From Chitinophagaceae bacterium IBVUCB2 (GTDB lineage Bacteria > Bacteroidota > Bacteroidia > Chitinophagales > Chitinophagaceae), in the NCBI GenBank assembly GCA_002127295.1, contig NFUV01000003.1:124001-188000 (forward strand): a stretch of DNA of 64,000 nucleotides, in the 5' to 3' direction. The position numbers and the translations under genes are program-made. Shown piece by piece: positions 26,392 to 35,533 of the stretch (the first letter of the stretch is position 1; every line of letters starts with the position of its first letter). The notes beneath the pieces were generated by a model that had not been told where the DNA came from, did no database searches, and saw only the letters and a list, made by a program, of their open reading frames with translations.

Positions 26392-26403
26392 ATCTTAAAA
26401 AAA

Positions 26404-27369
26404 TTACTGGCTGTCATCTGTAATATCGGCTGGCTCGCCTTTCTTCTGCATAAAAATGGAATAAAATATTGAACCGGATATACAAACCAGTATAACCCCT
26501 AATGAAATAACTACCTGTATTTGCTTATCCAATACCTGGTTGATCCATTTTTCGCATAACATTTTTAACCCGATAAACACCAACACAATTGCAATACCCT
26601 GTTGCAGGTAATCGAATTTACTAACAGCGCCACGCAAAAGAAAAAACAACGAACGCAGTCCTAACACAGCAAAAATGTTAGAGGTATAAATAACCAACTT
26701 ATCTCTTGAAATTCCCATTACGGCAGGAATTGAGTCCAATGCAAATACCAGGTCGATGGCTGCCAGCATGATCACTACCACAAACAAGCTGGTGTAGAAT
26801 TTTTTACCGTCAATCACTACCGAATATTTGCCATCACCATCATGTGGCACTAATGGCAAAATTCTTTTCATCCATTTGTAGATCTTACTTTCCTCTGGTT
26901 TAAATTCTTCATCATCACTTGCGATAAACATTTTATATCCTGTGTACACCAAAAACACCCCGAAGATGTATAATATCCAATGGAATTTTTCTACCAAGGC
27001 TACACCAACTGTAATAAATATAATTCTGAAAACGATGGCCATTAAAATGCCGGCCAGCAATACCCGGCCATAATTTTTCTCTTTTACAGAAAAGGCGGAA
27101 AAAATAAGTATGAAAACAAAAATATTGTCGATGCTAAGGCTCCACTCCATCAGGTAAGCACTCAGGTATTCCAGTGCAAGGCCTTGCCCTTTTTCTACCC
27201 ACATAAATACAAAGAAGGCTAATGCTAATCCAACCCAGAAAAAGGTTTGATACAATGCCTGGCGGATAGTTACTTTTTGCCCTTTTTTGCTAAGCAGGCC
27301 AAGGTCAAAAATTAATGCCACCACTAACACAATTCCAAAAACGAGATATGTAATTTGATCAGTTGTCAT
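26404..27369 (-). CDS. TerC/Alx family integral membrane protein
   Basis: The protein has 321 residues with seven to nine predicted membrane helices. TerC motifs are SAYLMEWSLSIDNIFVFILIF and LVFALDSIPAVMGIS (the conserved acidic membrane residues), plus SNIFAVLGLRSLFFLL. Members related to Alx export Mn2+ or support metal loading of secreted enzymes. It is 12 nt upstream of murF-alr on the same strand and may be co-transcribed with it. The specific ion is not determinable. Confidence 0.92.
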   Translation of the reverse strand: MTTDQITYLVFGIVLVVALIFDLGLLSKKGQKVTIRQALYQTFFWVGLALAFFVFMWVEKGQGLALEYLSAYLMEWSLSIDNIFVFILIFSAFSVKEKNYGRVLLAGILMAIVFRIIFITVGVALVEKFHWILYIFGVFLVYTGYKMFIASDDEEFKPEESKIYKWMKRILPLVPHDGDGKYSVVIDGKKFYTSLFVVVIMLAAIDLVFALDSIPAVMGISRDKLVIYTSNIFAVLGLRSLFFLLRGAVSKFDYLQQGIAIVLVFIGLKMLCEKWINQVLDKQIQVVISLGVILVCISGSIFYSIFMQKKGEPADITDDSQ

Positions 27370-27402
27370 CAGGAATATTTAAATAAGATTGCAAAGATAA
27401 AG

Positions 27403-27456
27403 AGGAAGGGACAAGGCACAAGAAACCTGCCCTCCGGACAGGCAAGCAAGGTTCAA
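27403..27456. repeat. CAAGG-rich intergenic repeat with CCTG/CAGG hairpin
   Basis: GGGACAAGGCACAAGAAACCTGCCCTCCGGACAGGCAAGCAAGG lies between terC and gldG. The CCTGCCCTCCGGACAGG part (27426-27442) is a short imperfect hairpin that might act as the gldG terminator. Confidence 0.4.
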
Positions 27457-27459
27457 AGG

Positions 27460-29172
27460 CTATGCCGCATATTTCCGCTTTCTAACTTGCTGGTAAATCC
27501 AGCCAAAAAGTAATACCAGTAATATTGGTAGTGCGATATTCATGAATTGCCAGGTACTTTTCTGTGCTTTCACTTTCTGTGAGTCCAATAACCGGAGTAC
27601 GATGTCTTTATTTCTTGTTTCGATAATACCCGGTTTGTTTACCAGGTATTCAATACAGTTTAGTAAAAATTCTTTGTTGGCAAACTGGTACTCGTACTGC
27701 GAACCCATCGTGTAAAAATTAGTACCCATTCTTAATGGACCTTCTTTAGGAGACACTTCGTTCAATAATATATCGCCATCACCTACCACAATCATCTTAC
27801 CCGGCTCTTTGCTCATCTCCATATAAGGAATACCATAGCCAGCAAGGCTATCAAGCTGGTTCTTAGAAATTTTGTTCCTGAATAAAGAAGTGAACTTTCC
27901 TTCCAGCAGCATGGCAACCGGGATATTATTTTTTGTGAACTTAGCATCCTGCGGAACATTTTTATTTTCATTTAAACTTATTAATGCAGGAGTACTTATT
28001 ATTCTTGAATTAGGTGAAGAAGACAATAAAACGGTTTTGGTAATGCCGGGGGTTGCGATGGTATCGATTGAATTCACAAATCTTCCCATTACTAATCCCA
28101 TATTTTTTGTAACAGGATTATTATTTGGAGAGCCGAATAATGGATAATAATTCCATTTTAAAAATTCGAACTGCGGGTTTTCCTGCGTGCCGCCAACTGC
28201 AAATGGCATATAATCACAATCCAAACTCATTACAAGATCCGGATTGATACGAACACCATAGCGAAACAACTGGTCTGTCAAATTTAAATCTCTGTCAAAA
28301 GCAATGGTTTCTGTAGTAAAGCGAAGACTATCTTGCTCTGCAATCAGGTTATCAATAAACCAAACTACTTTTCCTCCACGCATTATAAACTGGTCGATCT
28401 TCAGTTTTATTTCTTCGGTGAATTGGATCGTTGGTTTTACAATCAACAAAACATCCGCTTCACCGGGAATCTGGTTCTTTGAAATATCGAATGGACCAAA
28501 CCTATAATCCTGTGTTAGTGTTTGTTCAATATCATATACCCGATAGTCAGTAGGTTGCCCATTACCCGTTGCATATATTATTGCCGGGGCTTTCTGTTCG
28601 GTCATTTTATCCAGTGTTTTGGCAAACTGATATTCCATCAATGCCTCTGCACTATTGATCTCATCTTGCGAAATAGCACCGCTGGCTCCCGGATAAAGAC
28701 TTACCACTGATTGCTTCCCTTTATACCGCATTAATGCAACAGGAAAAATAATATTGCTGCTCTCCCCTTCTTCTTTCTGAACGGTAAGGTTGATCGGTAC
28801 GGCACCCAATCCCACCAATGAGTCGCCATAGGATTTGCGGCTATCCGGCATTTCTTCCTGCGGGGAAATGAAGCGGTAATGAATTTTTGAACTATTCCTG
28901 TCTTTTAATAATCCCAAAAATTCTTCTGCGCTGTTGGCTAATTTTTTAAAGCCTGCGGGAAAATCCCCTTTCAAAAAAACATCTATCTGCACATCTTCAT
29001 CCAATCCCTTTAACAGATCTTTTGTGGCTTTGGTAAGCGTATATCTTTTTTCTTTGGTCAAATCGAACCGTGCATGAAAAGTGGAGGCGAGGTAATTAAC
29101 CGCCAGCAAAATAACCAGCAGCATTACCCACCAGAATTTTGAAGCAACAATTTTATTTACCCAATTACCCAT
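27460..29172 (-). CDS. gldG: Gliding-motility ABC transporter substrate-binding protein GldG
   Basis: The protein has 570 residues. A short N-terminal membrane anchor (about 13-32) is followed by a large periplasmic domain and a C-terminal helix (about 545-562) with a basic tail RKRKYAA. The segment FHARFDLTKEKRYTLTKATKDLL and later QDEINSAEALMEYQFAKTLDKM are typical of GldG. GldA/F/G form an ABC complex required for gliding in Flavobacterium, though many non-gliding relatives carry it. It follows gldF with a 1-nt gap. The ATPase gldA is not in this window. Confidence 0.92.
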   Translation of the reverse strand: MGNWVNKIVASKFWWVMLLVILLAVNYLASTFHARFDLTKEKRYTLTKATKDLLKGLDEDVQIDVFLKGDFPAGFKKLANSAEEFLGLLKDRNSSKIHYRFISPQEEMPDSRKSYGDSLVGLGAVPINLTVQKEEGESSNIIFPVALMRYKGKQSVVSLYPGASGAISQDEINSAEALMEYQFAKTLDKMTEQKAPAIIYATGNGQPTDYRVYDIEQTLTQDYRFGPFDISKNQIPGEADVLLIVKPTIQFTEEIKLKIDQFIMRGGKVVWFIDNLIAEQDSLRFTTETIAFDRDLNLTDQLFRYGVRINPDLVMSLDCDYMPFAVGGTQENPQFEFLKWNYYPLFGSPNNNPVTKNMGLVMGRFVNSIDTIATPGITKTVLLSSSPNSRIISTPALISLNENKNVPQDAKFTKNNIPVAMLLEGKFTSLFRNKISKNQLDSLAGYGIPYMEMSKEPGKMIVVGDGDILLNEVSPKEGPLRMGTNFYTMGSQYEYQFANKEFLLNCIEYLVNKPGIIETRNKDIVLRLLDSQKVKAQKSTWQFMNIALPILLVLLFGWIYQQVRKRKYAA

Positions 29173-29173
29173 A

Positions 29174-29893
29174 CTATCTTTTTAATAAATTTCGGCTGGT
29201 GATGGCTAAAAAAAGAAATATCACAGATAAAAAGTAAACAATGTCCCTGGTATCGATCAATCCACGGCTGATACTACGATAATGAAAATCGATACCAATC
29301 ATTTCAACATAGTAATCAGCACCATTAGCCAACGCCGGTAAGCGACTGATGGCACTAAATCCATAATATAACAATGCACAGCCAATAAGACTTACTATAA
29401 ATGCTACCACTGCATTATTGGTAAAGCTGCTGCTGCAAATGCTGATAGCCGTAAACACTGCCGCCAAAAAGAAAAGCCCGATATAAGAACCAATAGTAGC
29501 TCCCATATCAAGTCCTTCGTTAGAAGAAAGACGTTGAATAGAAATTATATAAATTATGGTAGGGAGTAATGCGATGAGCACTACTAATAAACTACCTAAA
29601 TATTTACCAACAATTATTTGCCAGCGGCTTAGCGGACGGGTTTGTAATATTTCGTAGGTGCCGGTCTTAAATTCTTCGGCAAAGCTGCGCATGGTAATAG
29701 CGGGTATCAACAACAATAATATCCAGGGAGCTAACTGAAAGAAACGATCCAGTGTAGCATAACCAAAATCAAATATATTTTCATCAAAAACAAAAAGTAC
29801 CAGCCCGTTTACCAGCAAAAAAACTGTAATGGCAATATAGCCCGTAAGGCTGCTGAAAAATTGACGGAGTTCTTTTTTACAAACGGACCACAT
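29174..29893 (-). CDS. gldF: Gliding-motility ABC transporter permease GldF
   Basis: The protein has 239 residues with six hydrophobic segments, an ABC-2 type permease. MWSVCKKELRQFFSSLTGYI and the PAITMRSFAEEFKTGTYEILQTRPLSRWQIIVGKY loop are characteristic of this family. It is the membrane partner of GldG, which starts 1 nt after its stop. It is the first gene of the pair; the region upstream contains repeat-like sequence rather than another gene of the operon. Confidence 0.92.
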   Translation of the reverse strand: MWSVCKKELRQFFSSLTGYIAITVFLLVNGLVLFVFDENIFDFGYATLDRFFQLAPWILLLLIPAITMRSFAEEFKTGTYEILQTRPLSRWQIIVGKYLGSLLVVLIALLPTIIYIISIQRLSSNEGLDMGATIGSYIGLFFLAAVFTAISICSSSFTNNAVVAFIVSLIGCALLYYGFSAISRLPALANGADYYVEMIGIDFHYRSISRGLIDTRDIVYFLSVIFLFLAITSRNLLKR

Positions 29894-29917
29894 AGAAGTG
29901 CTGCAAAATAAGTAATA

Positions 29918-29966
29918 AAAAGGTACGAGGCATAAGGTTCAAGGTTCAAGTCTTGTAGTTTGAAGC
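29918..29966. repeat. AAGGTTCAAG-type intergenic repeat upstream of gldF
   Basis: Imperfect direct repeats (AAGGTACGAGGCATAAGGTTCAAGGTTCAAG) lie between gldF and the isc genes. They are similar in style to the repeats at 5.9 kb and 27.4 kb. Confidence 0.4.
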
Positions 29967-30013
29967 AGGATTTCAATTTTTTAAGACTGGCTTATAGCCC
30001 TTCAAATAAAAAA

Positions 30014-30029
30014 TCCCCAATTAAGGGGA
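30014..30029 (-). terminator. Terminator of the isc operon
   Basis: On the minus strand TCCCC-TTAATT-GGGGA is followed by TTTTTTATTT. It lies 29 nt after the iscA stop. Confidence 0.75.
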
Positions 30030-30058
30030 CTCGATATTTCATTTCGGGATTTAATCTA

Positions 30059-30412
30059 TTATACAGCGAAACTTTCACCACAACCACAGGTTCTGCTGGC
30101 ATTGGGATTACTGAAATAAAATCCTTTTCCATTCAGCCCATCTGAAAAATCCAGCGTAGTGTTTACCAGGTATAAAAAGCTTTTTAAATCAGTTACCACT
30201 TTTACCCCATTGTCTTCAAAAGACTGATCCATGGGCTTTTGCTCGTTATCAAAATCGAGTTTATAACTGAGACCAGAGCAACCACCGCCCACTACACTTA
30301 CCCGAAGGAAATAAGAAGGATCGCCTGCTACACCTGCATCTGCCAGCAGCTGGGCTACTTTAGCTTTTGCTTTATCGCTTACATATATTGCATTGTCTAA
30401 TGCTACACTCAT
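30059..30412 (-). CDS. iscA: Iron-sulfur cluster assembly accessory protein (A-type, IscA-like)
   Basis: The protein has 117 residues. A-type carrier cysteines are Cys45 in GGGCSGLSY and Cys109/Cys111 in the C-terminal CGCGESFAV. It carries or delivers Fe-S clusters after assembly on IscU. It is the third gene of an iscS-iscU-iscA series, 91 nt after iscU, with an intervening repeat-like sequence, and is followed by a terminator. SufA or ErpA would look similar; the neighbours favour IscA. Confidence 0.92.
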   Translation of the reverse strand: MSVALDNAIYVSDKAKAKVAQLLADAGVAGDPSYFLRVSVVGGGCSGLSYKLDFDNEQKPMDQSFEDNGVKVVTDLKSFLYLVNTTLDFSDGLNGKGFYFSNPNASRTCGCGESFAV

Positions 30413-30431
30413 AGTTCTAACTTTAAGTTAT

Positions 30432-30501
30432 AAGCTTCGGGCTTCGAGCCGAAACATTCCAACTAAAGTCTCGAAGCTCATAGCTATCAGCTCACAGCTT
30501 T
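30432..30501. repeat. GCTTCGAGC/AGCTCATAGC repeat between iscU and iscA
   Basis: The segment AAGCTTCGGGCTTCGAGCC and, further on, TCGAAGCTCATAGCTATCAGCTCACAGCTTTT form direct and inverted GAGCT-type repeats in the 91-nt spacer. They resemble the repeat upstream of lspA. Confidence 0.45.
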
Positions 30502-30503
30502 TC

Positions 30504-30923
30504 TTAATGAATTACACTTTCTTCAAACTTCAATGTTTCCAAACCATTTTTCTGGCGGTAATCATTGATAGCTGCTTTAATAGCATCTTCTGCTAATACA
30601 GAACAGTGAATTTTTACCGGGGGAAGATTTAACTCTTCAACGATAGCCATATTATCAATGGTTACAGCTTCATCAACAGATTTGCCCTTCAGCCATTCTG
30701 TTGCTAATGAAGAAGAAGCAATAGCAGAGCCACATCCAAATGTTTTGAATTTAGCATCTTTAATAATGCCAGTTGCTTCATCTACTTCAATTTGCAGGCG
30801 CATAACGTCGCCGCACTCTGGTGCACCAACGAGACCGGTACCTACATTTGTTTTGCTTTTATCCAGCGTTCCTACATTCTTAGGATTCTGGTAATGGTCT
30901 ATCAATTTATCTGAGTATGACAT
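30504..30923 (-). CDS. iscU: Fe-S cluster assembly scaffold IscU
   Basis: The protein has 139 residues. The scaffold cysteines are Cys37 (GAPECGDVM), Cys64 (TFGCGSAIASSS) and Cys107 (KIHCSVLAEDAI). The LPPVK motif that HscA recognises is at 100-104, although no hscA/hscB is seen here. It receives sulfur from IscS, encoded 22 nt upstream, to build [2Fe-2S]/[4Fe-4S] clusters. Confidence 0.95.
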   Translation of the reverse strand: MSYSDKLIDHYQNPKNVGTLDKSKTNVGTGLVGAPECGDVMRLQIEVDEATGIIKDAKFKTFGCGSAIASSSLATEWLKGKSVDEAVTIDNMAIVEELNLPPVKIHCSVLAEDAIKAAINDYRQKNGLETLKFEESVIH

Positions 30924-30945
30924 AATTTAATTTTTTAATTTTTAC

Positions 30946-32163
30946 TTAATGATGTGCCCATTCAATTGTATTCAGATCAATTCCTTCCTTATACATTTCC
31001 CACAGCGGACTCATTTCTCTTAATTTGTTCACTGTGTTTGTTACTTGCTCAACTGTATAATCGATTTGTTCTTCTGTGGTAAAACGTCCCAACCCAAAAC
31101 GAAGCGAACTATGTGCCAGATCATCTCCCAATCCCAAAGCTTTTAATACATACGAAGGCTCTAAGGAAGCAGAAGTACAGGCAGAGCCAGATGATACCGC
31201 AATATTCTTATTAAATCCCATCATTAATCCTTCTCCTTCCACATACTTGAAAGAAATATTGGTTACATGTGGTAATTTATGATCGATATCTCCATTCAAA
31301 TAAGACTCTTCTATTTTCAATAATTCAGTTTGCAATTTATCCCTCAGCTTGCTGATCCGTGCTGTTTCTTCGGCCATTTCATTCAGGCAGATTTCACATG
31401 CCTTACCAAAACCTACAATACCGGGTACATTTAACGTTCCGCTTCTCATACCTCTTTCATGTCCGCCACCATCTATTTGAGCTGTTACTTTTACTCTTGG
31501 ATTTTTACGGCGTACATACAAAGCACCCACACCTTTTGGTCCATACATTTTATGTGCGGTAAAAGCCAGCAGGTCAATACCATCTTTGTTTACATCAACC
31601 GGTATTTTACCAACTGCCTGTACGGCATCACTAAACACCAATACGCCATGCTTTTTTGCAATAGCACTTATTTCTTTCATTGGCATTATGGTACCAATTT
31701 CATTATTGGCATACATGATGGCGATAAGGATAGTGGTTGGTTTGATAGCAGCTTCTAATTCTGCCAGATCGATCAATCCATTATCTTTTACTTTCAGATA
31801 AGTTACCTCTCCACCTTCTTTTTCAATATGCTTGCAGGTATCCAATACAGCTTTGTGTTCAATGTTGCAGGTAATGATATGATTCCCTTTACTGGCATAC
31901 ATTTCATAAACACCTTTTATAGCGAGGTTATCACCTTCGGTAGCACCGGAAGTAAATATGATTTCTTTGGGATCGGCTCCTATTAATTTCGCTACCTGTT
32001 CTCTGGCATAATCCACCGCTTCTTCCGCCTGCCATCCAAAAGGATGATTACGACTGGCAGCATTACCAAACGAATTGGTGAAATAAGGTATCATTGCATC
32101 CACAACTCTTGGGTCGCAAGGAGTGGTAGCATTATGGTCTAAATAAATCGGGAAATTCAACAT
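30946..32163 (-). CDS. iscS: Cysteine desulfurase IscS
   Basis: The protein has 405 residues. The PLP lysine is K205 in [16 protein letters not shown], and the catalytic Cys329 lies in [21 protein letters not shown], the long-loop form typical of IscS rather than SufS. It liberates sulfur from cysteine for Fe-S clusters and tRNA thiolation. It is the first gene of the iscS-iscU-iscA operon. No IscR-type regulator is encoded next to it. Confidence 0.95.
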   Translation of the reverse strand: MLNFPIYLDHNATTPCDPRVVDAMIPYFTNSFGNAASRNHPFGWQAEEAVDYAREQVAKLIGADPKEIIFTSGATEGDNLAIKGVYEMYASKGNHIITCNIEHKAVLDTCKHIEKEGGEVTYLKVKDNGLIDLAELEAAIKPTTILIAIMYANNEIGTIMPMKEISAIAKKHGVLVFSDAVQAVGKIPVDVNKDGIDLLAFTAHKMYGPKGVGALYVRRKNPRVKVTAQIDGGGHERGMRSGTLNVPGIVGFGKACEICLNEMAEETARISKLRDKLQTELLKIEESYLNGDIDHKLPHVTNISFKYVEGEGLMMGFNKNIAVSSGSACTSASLEPSYVLKALGLGDDLAHSSLRFGLGRFTTEEQIDYTVEQVTNTVNKLREMSPLWEMYKEGIDLNTIEWAHH

Positions 32164-32196
32164 ATTCGTGTAATTATTCGTTTTTGTTTCTTATTG

Positions 32197-32204
32197 CAAA
32201 ATTA
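32197..32204 (-). promoter_or_regulatory. -7 box of the isc operon
   Basis: On the minus strand TAATTTTG lies 33 nt before the iscS ATG. No clear -33 TTG is visible. Confidence 0.4.
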
Positions 32205-32293
32205 ACCTAAAAGGTTCTAAGTGAAAGGGGTAATTTCGGGCTGTTAGCCGATTTTACCGAAATCGCAAAGGCCTTCATTTCAAACAATTTCAC

Positions 32294-32695
32294 ATGCAAA
32301 AAGTTGAGCATATCGGTATAGCTGTTAAAGATCTTGTAAGCTCAGTTCCCCTGTTCGAAAAACTGCTTAACAGCCCTTGTTATAAGACAGAATCAGTTGA
32401 AAGCGAGCAGGTAAATACGGCTTTTTTCCGGTCGGGAACAACAAAAATTGAGTTACTGGAAAGTTCTGACCCGGATGGGATTATTGCCAAATTCATCAGC
32501 AAGAAAGGCGAAGGGCTGCATCATATTGCCTTTGAAGTGGCCGATATTGAACAAGAAATGGAACGTCTGCGAAAGGAGGGTTTTGTAGTACTAAACGATA
32601 AACCCAAACCCGGTGCCGATAATAAATGGGTTTGTTTTCTTCATCCCAAAACTACAAATGGGGTGCTGATTGAGTTATGTATGGAAAGAAAGTAG
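32294..32695 (+). CDS. mce: Methylmalonyl-CoA epimerase
   Basis: The protein has 133 residues of the VOC superfamily. The metal ligand His in VEHIGIAVKDL, the catalytic Glu and Gln/His in TKIELLE and GEGLHHIAFEV, and the closing GVLIELCME match methylmalonyl-CoA epimerase. It interconverts (2R)- and (2S)-methylmalonyl-CoA for the B12-dependent mutase. A B12-binding subunit is encoded at 8.6 kb in this window. It is a single gene, convergent with a lipoprotein gene. Confidence 0.92.
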   Translation: MQKVEHIGIAVKDLVSSVPLFEKLLNSPCYKTESVESEQVNTAFFRSGTTKIELLESSDPDGIIAKFISKKGEGLHHIAFEVADIEQEMERLRKEGFVVLNDKPKPGADNKWVCFLHPKTTNGVLIELCMERK

Positions 32696-32702
32696 CCTGG
32701 TG

Positions 32703-33251
32703 CTATTCATCGTTCATTTTATCAATCTTCTTCTGTATTTCATTTTCCTCCAATCTCATTTTATGTTTGCTCGCAAAACTTTTTTGTGCTCCCTGGAAAG
32801 CTTTATCTAATTCCTCTTCCTCTTTACTTAGATTTTGTACAATACGATTCATTTCTGCTACTCCTTCTTCGGTTTCGTCGCCTCTACTTTTTCTAATATC
32901 AATTAGTCTTTTATAATCGTCATTAAACACCCTTTTATAAAATGTAAAAGATCTAATAGCTGCTTTTTTTAAAGATGAATCCCCTTTGTAGGAAGGCATT
33001 CCTTTTATCTCATCGATCATTGTACTAGTTTGCTTTGCATATACTTTAAGCAAGCTGTCTGCAGTTTCCAGATCTGTTTGTGCTGTCCTGCTAAATTCCA
33101 GTATTTTATTTACCAGCGATGTTTGGCGGGTAACAATATAATCGTTGTACTCAGCCGGGTTTTTATATACAACACCATTCTCTCCTTTTACTGAGTCTTT
33201 ACAAGCAACTAACGTGGTGATCGCAATAAGTAGTACAATAAGTTTTTTCAT
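32703..33251 (-). CDS. Hypothetical lipoprotein, coiled-coil
   Basis: The protein has 182 residues from the ATG at 33251; the upstream in-frame extension overlaps the rnc stop and lacks signal features. The signal peptide has a lipobox TTLVAC-K (Cys about 17). The mature part is nearly all helical and charged, with coiled-coil character in the last third (RLEENEIQKKIDKM). No family is recognised. It follows rnc by 43 nt and could be read through from it. Confidence 0.72.
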   Translation of the reverse strand: MKKLIVLLIAITTLVACKDSVKGENGVVYKNPAEYNDYIVTRQTSLVNKILEFSRTAQTDLETADSLLKVYAKQTSTMIDEIKGMPSYKGDSSLKKAAIRSFTFYKRVFNDDYKRLIDIRKSRGDETEEGVAEMNRIVQNLSKEEEELDKAFQGAQKSFASKHKMRLEENEIQKKIDKMNDE

Positions 33252-33294
33252 GTTGATTGGTTTATTATATGTGTAAGTAGGATTGCTGGTAAAA

Positions 33295-34029
33295 CTATTC
33301 ATCTACAATAGAATCAGCATTTACAATTCCCAATTTATCTACGGCTACCTGTGCTGCTATCTGCGATGCATCTTTCTTATTAAATGCTTTGCCTTCTGCA
33401 ATATTTCTGCCATCTACTACCGCGGCTACGGTAAACAATCGGCGGCCATTTTCTAATTTCTCATTTAATGTTTCAAACTCCAAAACTTTACCATTTTTAT
33501 TGGCCCAGCCGTACAGTTTATTTTTATGGTTGATTTCAAGATTTTCCAGATCATCCATAAACATATGCGGAAGAATGATACACTCCAGCACCCACTTACT
33601 TGCCTTTTTATAACCATGGTCGAGGTAAATAGCACCTACAAGCGCTTCAAGGGTGTTCCCAAATATCTGGCTCACTTTTAAAGAACCATCCAATTTATTA
33701 TACAAGGTAATTTTTTTCAATCCCATCCGCACGGCAATCTCATTTAATTGCTGACGATTTACCATCTTACTGCGCATCTCGGTAAGAAATCCTTCTTCTT
33801 TATACGGATAGCGTTTAAAAAGATAATCTGCAATTAAGGCGCTGAGTACGGCATCTCCAAGGTATTCAAGTCTTTCATTATTCTCATCTGCACCTTCCCG
33901 TATAGAACGATGAGTTAATGCAGTTTTATATAAAGAAACATTCTTCGGTTTAAAACCGAGAATATTCTTCAATTCTTTTTTGAAAGATGAACCAGAAAGT
34001 TTGCCAGAAAAAAAACTAAAAAAATCCAC
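33295..34029 (-). CDS. rnc: Ribonuclease III
   Basis: The protein has 244 residues. The catalytic signature ERLEYLGDAVLSALIADYLF is intact, with the second acidic site in TLEALVGAIYLDHGY. A C-terminal double-stranded RNA-binding domain ends VAVDKLG. It cleaves double-stranded RNA in rRNA and mRNA maturation. It lies downstream of acpP and fabF on the same strand, a common arrangement in many bacteria. Confidence 0.95.
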   Translation of the reverse strand: MDFFSFFSGKLSGSSFKKELKNILGFKPKNVSLYKTALTHRSIREGADENNERLEYLGDAVLSALIADYLFKRYPYKEEGFLTEMRSKMVNRQQLNEIAVRMGLKKITLYNKLDGSLKVSQIFGNTLEALVGAIYLDHGYKKASKWVLECIILPHMFMDDLENLEINHKNKLYGWANKNGKVLEFETLNEKLENGRRLFTVAAVVDGRNIAEGKAFNKKDASQIAAQVAVDKLGIVNADSIVDE

Positions 34030-34147
34030 GGTGGTAAGCTACGAAAAAAAGAGTTGAATTGATAAACAGCAGCCTCAATAAATATTCACCCCGCTGTTTT
34101 AAACATTTAATTGTTTAACAATTTTACAAACAACCCTTACTATCTAA

Positions 34148-35398
34148 TTATTGAAACTTTTTAACAATTACACAGGCATTATGTCCGCCAAAACCGAAAG
34201 TGTTACTGAGTGCGGCTCTTATAGGCCGCTCCTGTGCTTTATTAAATGTAAAATTTAGTTTCGGGTCAAGTTCCGGGTCGTCGGTGAAATGATTAATTGT
34301 AGGAGGTGCAATGTCATGCATCAGTGCTTTAATACTGGCAATCGCTTCTATTACACCGGCAGCACCAAGGCAATGTCCAGTCATAGATTTAGTAGCACTG
34401 ATATTTAATTTATAGGCATGTTCGCCAAATACTTTGGTGATGGCTTTTACTTCTGCCCCATCGCCGATCGGAGTGGAAGTACCATGCGTATTGATATAAT
34501 CAATCTCATCTGGTTTCATTCCGGCATCTTCCAACGCCACCAACATTACATTGGTTGCACCTAATCCTTCCGGATGTGGAGCTGTTATATGATAAGCATC
34601 CGCGGTAGCACCGGCGCCGGCAATTTCGCAATATATTTTCGCCCCTCTTGCTTTAGCATGTTCTAATTCTTCCAATACTAATATACCAGCAGCTTCACCC
34701 ATTACAAAGCCGTCACGGTCTTTATCATAAGGACGACTGGCTGTTTTAGGATCATCATTTCTTTCACTCATTGCCTTCATAGCATTGAAGCCGCCAACTC
34801 CAGCTTCGCTGATTACGGCTTCGCTACCACCCGTTAAAATAATATCTGATTTACCCAAACGGATAAGGTTAAACGCATCCATTATAGCATTGGTACTGCT
34901 GGCACAGGCGCTGACTACTGCAAAGTTTGGTCCCCGCAGATTATGCCGCATACTAATTTGCCCGGCAGCTATATCCAATATCATTTTAGGAATAAAGAAT
35001 GGGTTGAAACGTGGCGTTCCGTCACCTCTTGCAAAATCTGTAACCTCATGCTGAAAAGTTATCAAACCACCTATGCCGCTTGCAAATACCACCCCTACTC
35101 TATCCGGATTAATATTGTCCCTGGTAAGACCTGCATCTGTCATAGCCTGGTCGCTTACTACCAAGGCTAATTGAGTAAAGCGATCGATCTTCCTGGCCTC
35201 TTTTCTATCTAAAAAGTCGGTAGGTTCAAATCCTTTTATTTCGCAGGCAAATTTTGTACGAAATTTTGATGCATCGAAAAGTGTAATCATATCAGCACCG
35301 GGTACACCATTGATCAATCCATTCCAGTAATCCTGAATGTTATTGCCGAGCGGTGTAAGGGCGCCCATACCTGTAACAACAACCCGTTTTAATTCCAT
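34148..35398 (-). CDS. fabF: Beta-ketoacyl-ACP synthase II
   Basis: The protein has 416 residues. The catalytic triad is Cys165 in VVSACASSTNAIMDAF, His in INTHGTSTPIGD and His in KSMTGHCLGAAG. The start VVVTGMGALTPLGN is typical. It elongates acyl-ACP in fatty-acid synthesis with malonyl-ACP. It follows acpP after a 135-nt gap containing two hairpins, and precedes rnc. Confidence 0.96.
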   Translation of the reverse strand: MELKRVVVTGMGALTPLGNNIQDYWNGLINGVPGADMITLFDASKFRTKFACEIKGFEPTDFLDRKEARKIDRFTQLALVVSDQAMTDAGLTRDNINPDRVGVVFASGIGGLITFQHEVTDFARGDGTPRFNPFFIPKMILDIAAGQISMRHNLRGPNFAVVSACASSTNAIMDAFNLIRLGKSDIILTGGSEAVISEAGVGGFNAMKAMSERNDDPKTASRPYDKDRDGFVMGEAAGILVLEELEHAKARGAKIYCEIAGAGATADAYHITAPHPEGLGATNVMLVALEDAGMKPDEIDYINTHGTSTPIGDGAEVKAITKVFGEHAYKLNISATKSMTGHCLGAAGVIEAIASIKALMHDIAPPTINHFTDDPELDPKLNFTFNKAQERPIRAALSNTFGFGGHNACVIVKKFQ

Positions 35399-35456
35399 AA
35401 ACGTAAAATAAATCAGTTAAGTTAAAGATACAATTACACTAATGTAAAAAAGAAAA

Positions 35457-35490
35457 ACCGCCTTCAGTGCTATAACAGCCGGAAGGCGGT
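35457..35490 (-). terminator. Hairpin with T-run between acpP and fabF
   Basis: On the minus strand ACCGCCTTC (35490-35482) pairs with GAAGGCGGT (35465-35457), a perfect 9-bp stem followed by TTTTCTTTTTT. It is placed after acpP and before fabF, so it could be a partial terminator raising acpP over fabF. Confidence 0.75.
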
Positions 35491-35502
35491 GTAATTTATT
35501 TT

Positions 35503-35517
35503 CCCGCCTCATGCGGG
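35503..35517. terminator. Small second hairpin CCCGC-CTCAT-GCGGG
   Basis: A 5-bp GC stem with a 5-nt loop, 16 nt after the acpP stop on the minus strand and just before the larger hairpin. It has no T-run of its own and may be an mRNA 3'-end stabiliser. Confidence 0.4.
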
Positions 35518-35533
35518 ATATGCATTCCAACTA

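Noticed and set aside
27460-29893. Evidence that the organism glides
   Set aside because: gldF/gldG alone do not prove motility; many non-gliding relatives carry them and no other gld/spr genes are in the window.
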